Of a stretch of 64,000 bases of DNA, positions 1-9,100 are shown one piece after another (positions within the stretch are counted from its first letter, which is position 1; each line of letters opens with the position of its first letter). The DNA lies in NCBI RefSeq assembly GCF_000222605.1, contig NZ_AFWF01000107.1, positions 32,203-96,202 on the forward strand, read 5' to 3'. The stretch comes from Vibrio ichthyoenteri ATCC 700023 (GTDB taxonomy: Bacteria; Pseudomonadota; Gammaproteobacteria; Enterobacterales; Vibrionaceae). The notes below the pieces were generated by a model, which saw only the letters and a program-made list of their open reading frames with translations, ran no database searches and had not been told where the DNA came from. Both the position numbers and the translations under genes were made by a program.

Positions 1-950
1 AAGCAAAAGGCCAGTCGGTGGATATTCGTATGTCGACCATGCCGGTGCAATATGGCGAATCGGTGGTGATGCGTTTACTTAACCAATCCTCCGGGGTTCG
101 AAATCTAGAAGAGTCAGGCTTACCGCCGGCATTGCTAGAGCGTTTACGCCGTCAGCTACGTCGTCCGCACGGTATGATCTTGGTTACAGGTCCAACGGGC
201 TCGGGTAAAACCACCACCTTGTATGGTGCTCTAACGGAATTGAATGAGCCGGGTAAGAAGATTATTACTGCTGAAGACCCCGTGGAATACCGCTTGCCTC
301 GCGTTAACCAAGTGCAAGTAAACAGCAAAATCAATTTAAACTTCTCAACGGTGCTGCGTACTTTCTTGCGTCAAGATCCAGACATCATCCTAATTGGTGA
401 GATGCGTGACCAAGAAACGGTAGAGATTGGCTTGCGTGCGGCACTAACCGGTCACCTAGTGTTAAGTACACTACACACCAACGATGCCGTAGATAGTGCG
501 TTGCGCATGATGGATATGGGCGCTCCGGGCTATTTGGTTGCTAGTGCAGTTCGCGCTGTGGTTGCGCAGCGTTTAGTACGCAAAGTGTGCCCTGATTGCA
601 AGACTGAACATCATGTCGATGATGGTTCGCGTCAGTGGTTAATGCAGCGTTTCCCAAATCAAGTTGAAGCTAAGTTTGTCCGTGGCCGAGGGTGTCAAAA
701 CTGCAACCTCACGGGCTATCGTGGCCGAATTGGTGTGTTTGAAATCCTAGAGCTTGAGCAAGATATGATGGATGCACTTAGAGCTAATGATGCAGTTGGT
801 TTTGCACAAATTGCTCGGGCATCAGAGAACTATAAACCACTGCTGGCATCAGCAATGGAGTTAGCGTTGCAAGGTATTGTGAGCTTCGATGAAGTGATGA
901 ACCTTGGCGAAGGCGACTCAACGGGTAGCGTTCAAGCTATCTACTTGTAG
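1..950 (+). CDS. mshE: MSHA pilus assembly ATPase MshE (3' part)
   Basis: Cytoplasmic GspE/PilB-type ATPase that powers extension of the MSHA type IV pilus. The gene enters from the left edge: the frame is open from base 3, so the N-terminal MshEN region, known in this family to bind c-di-GMP, is not visible. Seen here: Walker A GPTGSGKT (about nt 189-212), the Asp box AEDPVEY, a Walker B region DPDIILIGEMRD, the His box STLHTND, and two CxxC pairs (CPDC and CQNC) forming the tetracysteine zinc site typical of GspE ATPases. An internal GTG at 18 is not the real start. It ends 8 bp before mshG, in the same operon. Confidence 0.95.
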   Translation, partial: AKGQSVDIRMSTMPVQYGESVVMRLLNQSSGVRNLEESGLPPALLERLRRQLRRPHGMILVTGPTGSGKTTTLYGALTELNEPGKKIITAEDPVEYRLPRVNQVQVNSKINLNFSTVLRTFLRQDPDIILIGEMRDQETVEIGLRAALTGHLVLSTLHTNDAVDSALRMMDMGAPGYLVASAVRAVVAQRLVRKVCPDCKTEHHVDDGSRQWLMQRFPNQVEAKFVRGRGCQNCNLTGYRGRIGVFEILELEQDMMDALRANDAVGFAQIARASENYKPLLASAMELALQGIVSFDEVMNLGEGDSTGSVQAIYL

Positions 951-958
951 GGGAAGTC

Positions 959-2179
959 ATGTCGGTATTTCACTATCAAGGACGCACCTTAGACGGGAAT
1001 AAAGTCACGGGTAACATTGATGCGGGTTCTGCAGAACTGGCCGCAGAAGCGTTGATGGCCAAAGGAGTCATTCCGACTCAATTGCGCGAAGGAAAAAAAG
1101 CGGCCGGACTGGATATTGATTTAAAAGCATTGTTTACGCCAGCGGTACCGCTCGATATTTTGGTGATTTTTTGTCGCCAGATGTACAGCTTAACCAAAGC
1201 GGGTGTACCGCTATTGCGCTCGATGAAAGGCTTGACGCAAAACTGTGCCAACAAACAGCTCAAAGAGGCATTAGAAGATGTCACCAATGAACTGACCAAT
1301 GGCCGCAGCCTCTCTGCATCCATGCAAATGCATCCTGAAGTGTTTAGCCCACTATTCGTTTCCATGCTTAGTGTGGGTGAAAATACCGGTCGATTGGACG
1401 ATGCGTTACTGCAATTAGCCAATTATTATGAGCAAGAATTAGAGACACGCAAGCGCATCAAAACCGCGATGCGTTACCCAACCTTTGTTATCACGTTCAT
1501 TATCTTAGCGATGTTTGTTCTTAACGTTAAGGTGATCCCGCAGTTCTCAAGTATGTTCAGTCGCTTTGGTGTCGACCTGCCATTGCCAACACGTATTCTT
1601 ATCGCCACCTCCGATTTTTTCGTCAATTACTGGGCGTTAATGTTGGCTGCGATCTTTGGTGGCTTATTTGCTTTTCGAACTTGGTTACAAACCGCCGAAG
1701 GTCGAGAGAAGTGGGATAAGATCCGCCTCCGCATGCCCGTTGTTGGCGGTATCGTCAATCGCGCGCAATTGGCTCGTTTTTCTCGGACCTTTGCTTTGAT
1801 GCTCAAAGCGGGTGTACCGCTGAACCAGTCGCTGTCTTTGTCTGCAGAGGCTTTAGATAACAAGTTTTTAGAGGCTCGTTTATTAGAAATGAAGGCTTCT
1901 ATTGAGGCGGGTAGTTCTATTTCTAATACCGCAATTGCGACAGGTATTTTTACTCCGCTGGTGATTCAGATGCTTTCCGTCGGTGAAGAAACAGGTCGTA
2001 TTGATGAACTGCTTATTGAAGTGGCCGATTTTTATGACCGAGAAGTTGACTATGACCTCAAGACATTGACGGCACGTATTGAGCCATTTTTGCTGGTGGT
2101 TGTCGCTGGTATGGTATTGATTTTAGCGCTAGGTATTTTCTTGCCTATGTGGGGAATGTTGGATGCCATTAAAGGGTAG
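959..2179 (+). CDS. mshG: MSHA pilus inner-membrane platform protein MshG
   Basis: GspF/PilC-family polytopic inner-membrane protein that forms the platform on which the pilus ATPase acts. The 406 residues match the usual family length of about 400. Two T2SSF domains can be recognised by their repeated opening: FCRQMYSLTKAGVPLLRSM near residue 70 and FSRTFALMLKAGVPLNQSL near residue 273. Hydrophobic segments lie around residues 168-190, 220-240 and 375-400. A GGGGAAGTC sequence before the ATG is a usable ribosome binding site. It follows mshE by 8 bp and overlaps the start of mshF by 17 bp. Confidence 0.95.
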   Translation: MSVFHYQGRTLDGNKVTGNIDAGSAELAAEALMAKGVIPTQLREGKKAAGLDIDLKALFTPAVPLDILVIFCRQMYSLTKAGVPLLRSMKGLTQNCANKQLKEALEDVTNELTNGRSLSASMQMHPEVFSPLFVSMLSVGENTGRLDDALLQLANYYEQELETRKRIKTAMRYPTFVITFIILAMFVLNVKVIPQFSSMFSRFGVDLPLPTRILIATSDFFVNYWALMLAAIFGGLFAFRTWLQTAEGREKWDKIRLRMPVVGGIVNRAQLARFSRTFALMLKAGVPLNQSLSLSAEALDNKFLEARLLEMKASIEAGSSISNTAIATGIFTPLVIQMLSVGEETGRIDELLIEVADFYDREVDYDLKTLTARIEPFLLVVVAGMVLILALGIFLPMWGMLDAIKG

Positions 2180-2651
2180 TTTACTCGCCAATTTAGATCG
2201 TTCTCGGTGGGTGGTTTGGTTAATGGTGTTATTGGCAATATTGCTGGCTTTTATTTGGTCGTGGCAAAAAGTGGAGCAAGAGGCGAGTGATACTGCCTTA
2301 ACGGTTGCCAGTAAGCGTATTGTAGAAAGAGCGAATTATTACAAGCAACAATGGTTACTTTCAGGACAACCTCAGCAGTTAACCATCGAGGGGCGCCCCT
2401 TGATTTTTACTCACTCAGGTTGGGTAATTCCTCAGAAAAGTGCCAATAAAACGGTTTGTGATGACTGGTTGGATGTTCTTTATCAAGAAAGAAAGGTTTT
2501 GGAATCTTTACCAGAGAAAATTATCGATAATTCAGATGCGTTGGGTTTTCAATGTGAGTACTCATATAGCCGAGAACATGCGATATATGTCCAACTAAAG
2601 AATAATAAGTTTAGTGTAAGCGTCAGCTTTTCGTCAGAATATGTTTTTTGA
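2163..2651 (+). CDS. mshF: MSHA biogenesis protein MshF
   Basis: Small inner-membrane protein of the MSHA operon; its biochemical role is not established. It has one N-terminal transmembrane segment (about residues 17-33, VVWLMVLLAILLAFIWSW) followed by a periplasmic domain of about 125 residues. The start overlaps the last 17 bases of mshG, which indicates translational coupling. Assignment rests mainly on position between mshG and mshB and on the typical size and topology. It ends in the promoter region that drives the second, structural part of the cluster. Confidence 0.85.
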   Translation: MPLKGSLLANLDRSRWVVWLMVLLAILLAFIWSWQKVEQEASDTALTVASKRIVERANYYKQQWLLSGQPQQLTIEGRPLIFTHSGWVIPQKSANKTVCDDWLDVLYQERKVLESLPEKIIDNSDALGFQCEYSYSREHAIYVQLKNNKFSVSVSFSSEYVF

Positions 2652-2661
2652 CGCTTTCGCG

Positions 2662-2690
2662 GTGACTTTGTTACAAAAAAAGCGTATAAT
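2662..2690 (+). promoter_or_regulatory. Sigma70-type promoter for the mshB-mshQ structural operon
   Basis: A perfect -10 TATAAT (2685-2690) lies 17 bp after GTGACT (2662-2667), a four-of-six match to the -35 consensus. It overlaps the end of mshF and is about 30 bp upstream of the mshB start. In V. cholerae the MSHA genes are known to be transcribed as two operons, with a promoter before mshB, which fits this position. Confidence 0.75.
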
Positions 2691-2721
2691 ACGCCATACC
2701 AAAAAGCGAGTTGATAAGATT

Positions 2722-3297
2722 ATGAACAATAAACAAACTGGTTTCTCATTAGTTGAGCTTGTCGTGGTGATTGTCGTGGTCGGTTTATTGGCGGTTGCTG
2801 CATTGCCTCGTTTTCTGGATGTAACTGATGAAGCGAAAAAAGCCAGTATTGAAGGCGTCGCTGGTGGTTTTGCAACCGGTGTTCTTTCGGCTCGAGCGCA
2901 GTGGGAAGCGGAAGCTCGCCCTTCTGTGACTAAAAACGGCGAAAAGCAAAACTACGTCAATTACGATGGCGTCGACTTTTGGTTAACTCGCTCGGAATCT
3001 GCCGATGGTACAGAAACCGGCTTCCGTGATGGTTACCCTATTACGGTTAAGGACGGAAATGCGAGTTTTCCGACCGATGTATCAGAATCAACCTGCATAT
3101 TGTTGATGGAGAACTTGCTTCAGAATCCTCCTCAAGTTGATACTGTCGATAATGCTAAAGACAATAAAAACATTAAGTATTCCGCTCAAGCGGGTGACGG
3201 GGGCAGCTCTTGTATTTACATTCAACAAGAAGGCGGCACTGCGCATCAATTTGAGTATGAAATCAAAACCGGTCGTGTGACCGTAACCCTGCAGTAG
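2722..3297 (+). CDS. mshB: MSHA minor pilin MshB
   Basis: Type IV prepilin of 191 residues. The start at 2722 places the class III signal KQTG^FSLVELVVVIVV at the N-terminus: prepilin peptidase would cut after the Gly, leaving N-methyl-Phe and Glu at +5. The open frame continues upstream to 2641, but that extension would bury the prepilin signal and runs through the promoter. After the hydrophobic helix comes a globular domain with Cys at roughly residues 124 and 164. It precedes mshA by 36 bp and is probably co-transcribed with it. Confidence 0.93.
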   Translation: MNNKQTGFSLVELVVVIVVVGLLAVAALPRFLDVTDEAKKASIEGVAGGFATGVLSARAQWEAEARPSVTKNGEKQNYVNYDGVDFWLTRSESADGTETGFRDGYPITVKDGNASFPTDVSESTCILLMENLLQNPPQVDTVDNAKDNKNIKYSAQAGDGGSSCIYIQQEGGTAHQFEYEIKTGRVTVTLQ

Positions 3298-3333
3298 TAC
3301 TGCTAATAAATTTTAAATAGAGAGATTGATACT

Positions 3334-3810
3334 ATGAAAAGACAAGGTGGTTTCACCCTTATCGAACTAGTGGTGGTAATTGTTATTCTAGGTATTCTGG
3401 CAGTAACTGCAGCACCACGTTTCCTAAACCTACAAGACGATGCACGCGAAGCATCACTAGAAGGTCTAAAAGGTGCTATGGCTGGCGCAACTGGTATTGT
3501 TTACGGTCGTGCGGCTATTAACGGCATTGAAGATCAAGCTGGACAAAGTATTTCTGGAGCAACTGGTCAACCTGATATCACTACCGATTTTGGTTATCCA
3601 AAAGCAAGTGAGGATGGTATTGGTAATGCAGTTGTTGGTTTGTCAGGAAGCGGTGCTGATTGGGTAGCAGTTTCAGCTGCTACTGGAGATACAATCGAGT
3701 ATACATTCGCAGGTGAAACGTCACCAACATTGGGAAATTGTACTGTAGCATACACAATGTCTAGTACATCTGCTTCTCAACCGAGTATTGTAGTTAACGA
3801 TTGTAATTGA
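3334..3810 (+). CDS. mshA: MSHA major pilin subunit MshA
   Basis: Major structural pilin of the mannose-sensitive haemagglutinin pilus, used for surface attachment and as a phage receptor in Vibrio. It is 158 residues with a short leader MKRQGG^[12 protein letters not shown], the prepilin cleavage site and Glu at +5. The C-terminal part has the two cysteines (GNCTVAY and NDCN) expected to form the D-loop disulphide. AGAGAG upstream serves as ribosome binding site. Codon use changes sharply near residue 70: the conserved N-terminal part has no GGA glycine codons and many CTA leucines, whereas the variable C-terminal part has five GGA and uses TTG. A strong terminator follows directly. Confidence 0.96.
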   Translation: MKRQGGFTLIELVVVIVILGILAVTAAPRFLNLQDDAREASLEGLKGAMAGATGIVYGRAAINGIEDQAGQSISGATGQPDITTDFGYPKASEDGIGNAVVGLSGSGADWVAVSAATGDTIEYTFAGETSPTLGNCTVAYTMSSTSASQPSIVVNDCN

Positions 3811-3820
3811 TTGATTGCGT

Positions 3821-3849
3821 AAAAAAGGCCAGCCTAGCTGGCCTTTTTT
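3821..3849 (+). terminator. Intra-operon terminator after mshA
   Basis: AAAAAAGGCCAGC, loop CTA, then GCTGGCCTTTTTT: a 13-bp stem ending in a U-tract, 10 bp after the mshA stop codon. It would stop most transcripts here, giving high pilin mRNA and lower mshC-mshQ expression by readthrough or by a separate promoter. A TATACT at 3901-3906 is a possible -10 for mshC but has no convincing -35. Confidence 0.9.
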
Positions 3850-3938
3850 ACGCCGGTCTCAAAATTTCCGTAAAATCACCGCATTTTTAATCCCTTACGG
3901 TATACTGCTAAAGTTTATCTCTCATTGACGAAGGTGGC

Positions 3939-4406
3939 ATGAAAACTCGCAAAGGATTGGGGTTTACCTTGGTTGAATTGATCGTCGTGATTATTCTATT
4001 GGCCATCATTTCTGCGTACGCTGCTAGCCGTTATATCGGTGTTGGCAGTTTTTCTGCATTCGCCATTCAAGATTCTGTCATCTCTGTTGCCCGTCAAGTA
4101 CAACTCAACCGCATGCAATCCAATACCAGTACATTGAATGATAGCTTTGTGCTCTCAATATCCACTGCTTGTATTGGCTCTAAAGAATCCTGTGCAAACC
4201 CAATTGATAGCCGCAGTGATTGGGTGATGAACGATAGTGTCAGTTTTTCTGCTATGCCCAACATTGCTACGATTGAGTTTGATTTGCTTGGCAACCCATT
4301 AGGCGCTGCCAGTGCTGGGGTGGATATCACCATCCAAGGTGGAAATAGCCACGCTGTTGTCTCTGTTTGTCCTAATGGCCTTATTTCAACCTCGGGGTGT
4401 TTCTAA
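3939..4406 (+). CDS. mshC: MSHA minor pilin MshC
   Basis: Prepilin-like protein of 155 residues with the leader MKTRKGLG^FTLVELIVVIILL, the Gly-Phe cleavage point and Glu at +5. The globular domain carries two cysteine pairs (ACIGSKESC and VCPNGLISTSGC). Minor pilins of this type are thought to prime the pilus and sit at its tip. The start follows a GAAGGTGGC ribosome binding sequence. Its TAA stop overlaps the ATG of mshD by one base. Confidence 0.9.
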   Translation: MKTRKGLGFTLVELIVVIILLAIISAYAASRYIGVGSFSAFAIQDSVISVARQVQLNRMQSNTSTLNDSFVLSISTACIGSKESCANPIDSRSDWVMNDSVSFSAMPNIATIEFDLLGNPLGAASAGVDITIQGGNSHAVVSVCPNGLISTSGCF

Positions 4407-4960
4407 TGAAAGCGCCACGCGGTTTCACCTTAATAGAAAGCATTGTTGTGATGGTGGTGATGGCGCTCGCTATGGTGACCATAACCAGCTTCTTAGTTCC
4501 TCAATTTAGTCGTTCCGCCGATCTTCATTATCAGTCGCGAGCTTCAGCGCTTGGTCATGGTTTGATGACGCAAATTTTAGCGCGCAGTTTTGATCAGCAT
4601 AGTACTCAATTAGGTGGTGTCGTACGGTGTTCATCCATTGATGCTGACTCAGAGTTATGTAGCGGTATTTCGGGGGCATCGTCATCGTTAGGCCCAGATG
4701 GTGAAGTACCTGCAAATTTTAATGACGTTGATGATTATATTGGCTGTTGGACGACATCAGCAGTAACAACAAGTTGCCCTAATAATCTCTATGATTTGAT
4801 TTCTTCCGGAACGAACAGCGCCTACCATAATTTTGAAGTCAATATAGCGGTTACCTATTTTACTAATACTCCCAATAAAATGCTCAAACAGGTCACGCTA
4901 GAAATAAAAGCTGGCCAACAAGCACCACTTGAATTTATTGCTTACCGAGGTAATTACTGA
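4406..4960 (+). CDS. mshD: MSHA minor pilin MshD
   Basis: Prepilin-like protein of 184 residues. I choose the ATG at 4406, which shares a base with the mshC stop (TAATG), over the upstream in-frame GTG at 4397. The N-terminus MKAPRG^FTLIESIVVMVVM has the prepilin peptidase site and Glu at +5. Cysteines in the globular part include a CxxxxxxxxC arrangement (VRCSSIDADSELC). Stop and start codons of mshD and mshO overlap (TGATGA), implying translational coupling. Confidence 0.9.
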   Translation: MKAPRGFTLIESIVVMVVMALAMVTITSFLVPQFSRSADLHYQSRASALGHGLMTQILARSFDQHSTQLGGVVRCSSIDADSELCSGISGASSSLGPDGEVPANFNDVDDYIGCWTTSAVTTSCPNNLYDLISSGTNSAYHNFEVNIAVTYFTNTPNKMLKQVTLEIKAGQQAPLEFIAYRGNY

Positions 4961-5724
4961 TGATTCGCCGTGGTTTTACTCTAATTGAAATGGTACTCAC
5001 CTTATTGGTTAGTAGTATTTTGGTGCTTGGAATTGCCGGTTTTGTTGAGTTGGGTGTGAAGGGGTATGCCGATAGTGTTGACCGCCAAAGATTGCAAACT
5101 CAAGCTAAGTTTGTGTTAGAAAAAATGGCTCGTGAAGTTCGTCATGCGGTGCCAAATATTTTTATCTCTGGAGGAAATTGTTTTTCCTTTTACCCGATCA
5201 TTGATTCGGGATTTTATGTCGTTTCTGGCGCTGATATTAATTTTATTGTTGGTGATCCCGAGGCCACAGTCGCGACGTTAAAAGATAAATATTTGCTTAT
5301 TCACCCATCACAAACTCTAGCCGCGGGACAAAATCTGGCCAACATAACTCACAATAGCTTCCCATTAACCAATATGGTTGAACATGTGAGTTCAGGCGCT
5401 GTGGGTTTAACATTTTCATTGCCTGATCGTGCGGTTGATTTGGTTGGCGGTTCAGTCAGTCAACGACAATATATAGCCGCTCCTAACAAGCAAATCTCTT
5501 ACTGTTTAGTCAGTGAGCGAGTGGTACGTGGTGAAGGTGATGGAAGTTTACCGTTAACGACCAGCCCTATAACTGAACTGGGTTCGGCTTCCGTGAATGG
5601 TACTTTGAGTTATACACCTGCGACAGTGCAGCATAATGGCGTTGTTCATATCGATTTGAACTTCGCTCAATCTGGAGAATCAACGCATTTTCAACAGGAC
5701 ATACAGGTGTTAAATGTTCCATAG
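4960..5724 (+). CDS. mshO: MSHA minor pilin MshO
   Basis: Prepilin-like protein of 254 residues, the largest of the minor pilins here and similar in plan to GspJ/PilW proteins. The leader is very short (MIRRG^FTLIEMVLTLLVSS), with the cleavage Gly followed by Phe and Glu at +5. The start overlaps the mshD stop, and the 3' end overlaps mshP by 11 bp. Likely part of the tip complex together with MshB, C, D and P. Confidence 0.9.
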   Translation: MIRRGFTLIEMVLTLLVSSILVLGIAGFVELGVKGYADSVDRQRLQTQAKFVLEKMAREVRHAVPNIFISGGNCFSFYPIIDSGFYVVSGADINFIVGDPEATVATLKDKYLLIHPSQTLAAGQNLANITHNSFPLTNMVEHVSSGAVGLTFSLPDRAVDLVGGSVSQRQYIAAPNKQISYCLVSERVVRGEGDGSLPLTTSPITELGSASVNGTLSYTPATVQHNGVVHIDLNFAQSGESTHFQQDIQVLNVP

Positions 5725-6148
5725 TCGAAGCCGTCAAAAGGGCAGTTTGTACATTGTTGTGATCTTTGTTTTGGTCGTGATGGGCTTTTTAGCCTCTACG
5801 TTGAGCCGAATTCAATGGTCAAACGCAGATGCTCAAACGAAAGAAGTTCTAGGAACGCAGGCGTGGTTGTTAGCGCAATCAATCAACGAAGAAGCATTAA
5901 CCATTGTCTATCCCTTACAGACTCAAAGTAGTGCGATTGCAACCAATTGTTCAACTCTAGAGGCTTCGGCGTTAGTTGATGCAGATGACAAGTTTGTTAA
6001 TGTTGAAAATTGTAAAATCGTTGAGTCAAGCTGTACGCCATCAGGCACGTTGGCTCAAGTTAACTACTTTAAACTGATTGCGCGGGTAAGCTGTGGTTCA
6101 GGTAAGAGTGTGGTTGAACGAGCGGAAGAAATTTGGGTGAGGGAATAA
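5714..6148 (+). CDS. mshP: MSHA biogenesis protein MshP
   Basis: A 144-residue protein with a PilX/GspK-like N-terminus: a short basic region, Gly-Ser-Leu-Tyr, then a hydrophobic helix (KGSLYIVVIFVLVVMGFLA). It lacks the Phe-Thr-Leu-Ile-Glu signature of the other pilins, as is usual for MshP. It carries several Cys in the periplasmic part (NCSTL, NCKIVESSC, SCGSG). It overlaps mshO by 11 bp and is 3 bp before mshQ. Confidence 0.88.
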   Translation: MFHSRSRQKGSLYIVVIFVLVVMGFLASTLSRIQWSNADAQTKEVLGTQAWLLAQSINEEALTIVYPLQTQSSAIATNCSTLEASALVDADDKFVNVENCKIVESSCTPSGTLAQVNYFKLIARVSCGSGKSVVERAEEIWVRE

Positions 6149-6151
6149 GCC

Positions 6152-9100
6152 ATGAAAATATTATTGCGATTGTTTGTTGTGATGCTTGGGTTTATTGCTA
6201 CTACTGCTTTTGCTCAATTTGAGTTTGGAGTCATTGATGGCAAAGACTGTCACTCCACTTCCTGCACCATTACATTTGCCAAATCTTATAAAGAAGTTCC
6301 GGTGGTATTTGTCATGGCTTCGATTAATAAGAATGATATTGCCAATACAGATCCCGCTATCGCCACGCTTGAATCGGTCTCTTTAACTCAAGCGAAGGTA
6401 AAACAGCGTAATGTTTTTACCACTCCAAATCAGATTATGGACCCGATTTATTACGTGGTTGCCGAACCTGGTATTTGGGCGCCCGATCCCAATCAACCCA
6501 ATAACGTGGTGGAAGTAGGACGATTAACGACGTCTAAGTATCAACAACAAGGGAATAGGAGTGGAGAAAGTTGGGATTCACATACTTATAGCATTAGCTT
6601 AGATGGGCGTGATCCGGTCGTGCTGGCACAAGTTCAGCCTGACGCGAGTAAAACATTTTGGGTTACCGCTGCTATTCATCGACCTGATAATACTGGTTTT
6701 CGATTTGCGTTAGATTTTGGCCGTCAGGCATTGCCATCATTGCCGGAGCGGACGAGGGATGTCGGCTATTTAGTGGCACCAAGCTTTACAGGTGTGACGG
6801 CAGATAACATTGATTTTTCGTTTGTTAAATCACCCGTAACATATAGCCAAAAAAATGGTTTGGCAGGCTTAATTGAATCCTGCAGAGACACTAAGATTGA
6901 TTTACCGCAGAGCTATCATGACTATGGTGTCATTGCGAAGAAGCAAACTCGTAATGGTGGTGATGGTGGATGGGTTCGAGCATGTGATCTAAGTGCTGAA
7001 AATCATTTTACCTTGACCTTGGAAGAAGATCATACCAATCGAAGCCACCCTGTTCCTGAAGAGTTGGCTTATTTTGTTTATGGTTCGCCTAAAATAGATA
7101 TTTGTGAGTACTTTCCAAGTTCTTTGCAAAATAATAATTATCATCAGGGAAAACCGTTTGGGGGCACAATTAGTGCCAATGGTAACGATACGAAAATATT
7201 TTTACCGAACTTAGATCCTTTGTCTTATCAATCTATTAATTTCTCAGGAAAAAATAGTGGTTGTATCTATGATGGTACCAACACAGAAGCTTGTCTCATT
7301 GATGCGTCATTGACCTTTCCTGACTTCCCCCCAGCCCTGCAATCATTTAGCCATGGCTCGAAAAAATTCACCTGTTCAAAAGGGAACTGTACGATTACTC
7401 CGGGTAGTTATTCGGAAGTAGAGATTGACTCGAATGCAACATTAACATTTCTCAATGGCGAATATTGGATCAAGGAACTGGAGTTAGAGAATGGCGCTAG
7501 TATAGAGACGAAAGGGCAAGTGTTTATTCATTATCTAGAATTTGATGTAGATGGTAATAATGTAAATGTAAATGCGCGTGGCTATTACGAAGATTTAGTT
7601 CTTATTGGTCATGGTAATGCTTCACATCTGGCAACGAATAAAAACTCGTTAACGATGAAAGCGCTATGGTATGTGGACTCTTCAAGTGCGATTTCGATTC
7701 AAGGCAACGGCTTTGAGTTCGAAGGCTCTATTTCAGCGCAACAAATTTTGATCACCAGTAACAACCATATTATTGATGCTAAGCCACCACGTCAGTGTTA
7801 CGTACCGGATGGTCGCTATGAGTTACTGGTTACCCCGCCAAGAGACAGTGGCTTAGTGTGTGGTGAAGAGAAGCCCACATTTACCATCAATACTAAAAAA
7901 GATGGTGTTCCAATGATGGAAGGCGTCACGGTTGAACTTTACTACAAACAAGTAGGTGATGCGCCGTATTTGAAAGCGAAGGTGGTTGATAATATCGGTA
8001 GTGCAATCTCAGATACGCAATTTTTAACTAATAGCGCTGGTAAATTAAAGTTAGAAATATCGACCTCTGATCCAGATAAGACGGAGTTAAGCTCTGATTA
8101 CACTTTAAAAGTGCAGATGAATCAGGACCGACGTAATATCGTTTATCGAAATTTTCAGTTCTATCCATTTGAGTTCTCAATTGATGATGCCAACATCATT
8201 GCTGGGCAATCCGTGGATATTACCGCCAAGGTATATACCTGCGATAAGAATAATCAGCCACAAATTGCGACGCAGTATCAAGGTAAGCCTGAGGTCAGTT
8301 ATGAGCTCGTGGTTCCAAGTGCAGCAATCGGCGGGAGCAAAGGAACATTAACATATGAACCTAAGTTTCTTAATGGAGAAGCGACATCACCATTGATTAT
8401 CACTGAAAGCGGGCAATTTATAATTACCTTAGAAGATACTGAATTTGATTGCTCTGGTTTAAATCACTGTCCGGTTGGCGGCAAGGGGGTATTAGCGGGT
8501 GATTTTGAACTTAAATCTCGCCCTTATAAAATTGCGATTTGCGACGTTAAAGAGAGCGATGACAATAGCAATCTTAATCCAGCCACAACGACAGAAGATC
8601 TCGGCTTTATGGCCGCAGGTCGACCATTTTTAGCTACATTCATTCCGATTGTTCACTTTGATTCTAAAGGGGCAGCTCAAGGAGAGTGCGCTTATCCAGT
8701 GACAAGCAACTACGCACTAGATAATGGTCCTATAGAAGTTGACTATAGTCTTGCTTATCCGATATCTGGGGAAATAGGCGTTATTACCCCGTCAGTTGAA
8801 CCGGCCTTTTCTCCAACGAGTCCATCGCTGACAGTCCAATATTGGTGGGATGAAGTAGGTACAATTGAATTTAAAACATCGGCAAATTATATGGACGGGA
8901 GTCTCGTCGATGATACTCAAAACATCGGCCGTTTCTACCCAAATCATTTTGCTATTAGTCAATCAGATTGGACTGCGCCAGCCAATCAAAATAGCATTAC
9001 GTATTTAAGTCAGCCGTTTGAATCTACGGCTATTAAAGTTGCGGCATTGGCGTATGGTAAGAGTGACCCTGTCAAAAATTATCATTTGTTTGTCGAGAAT

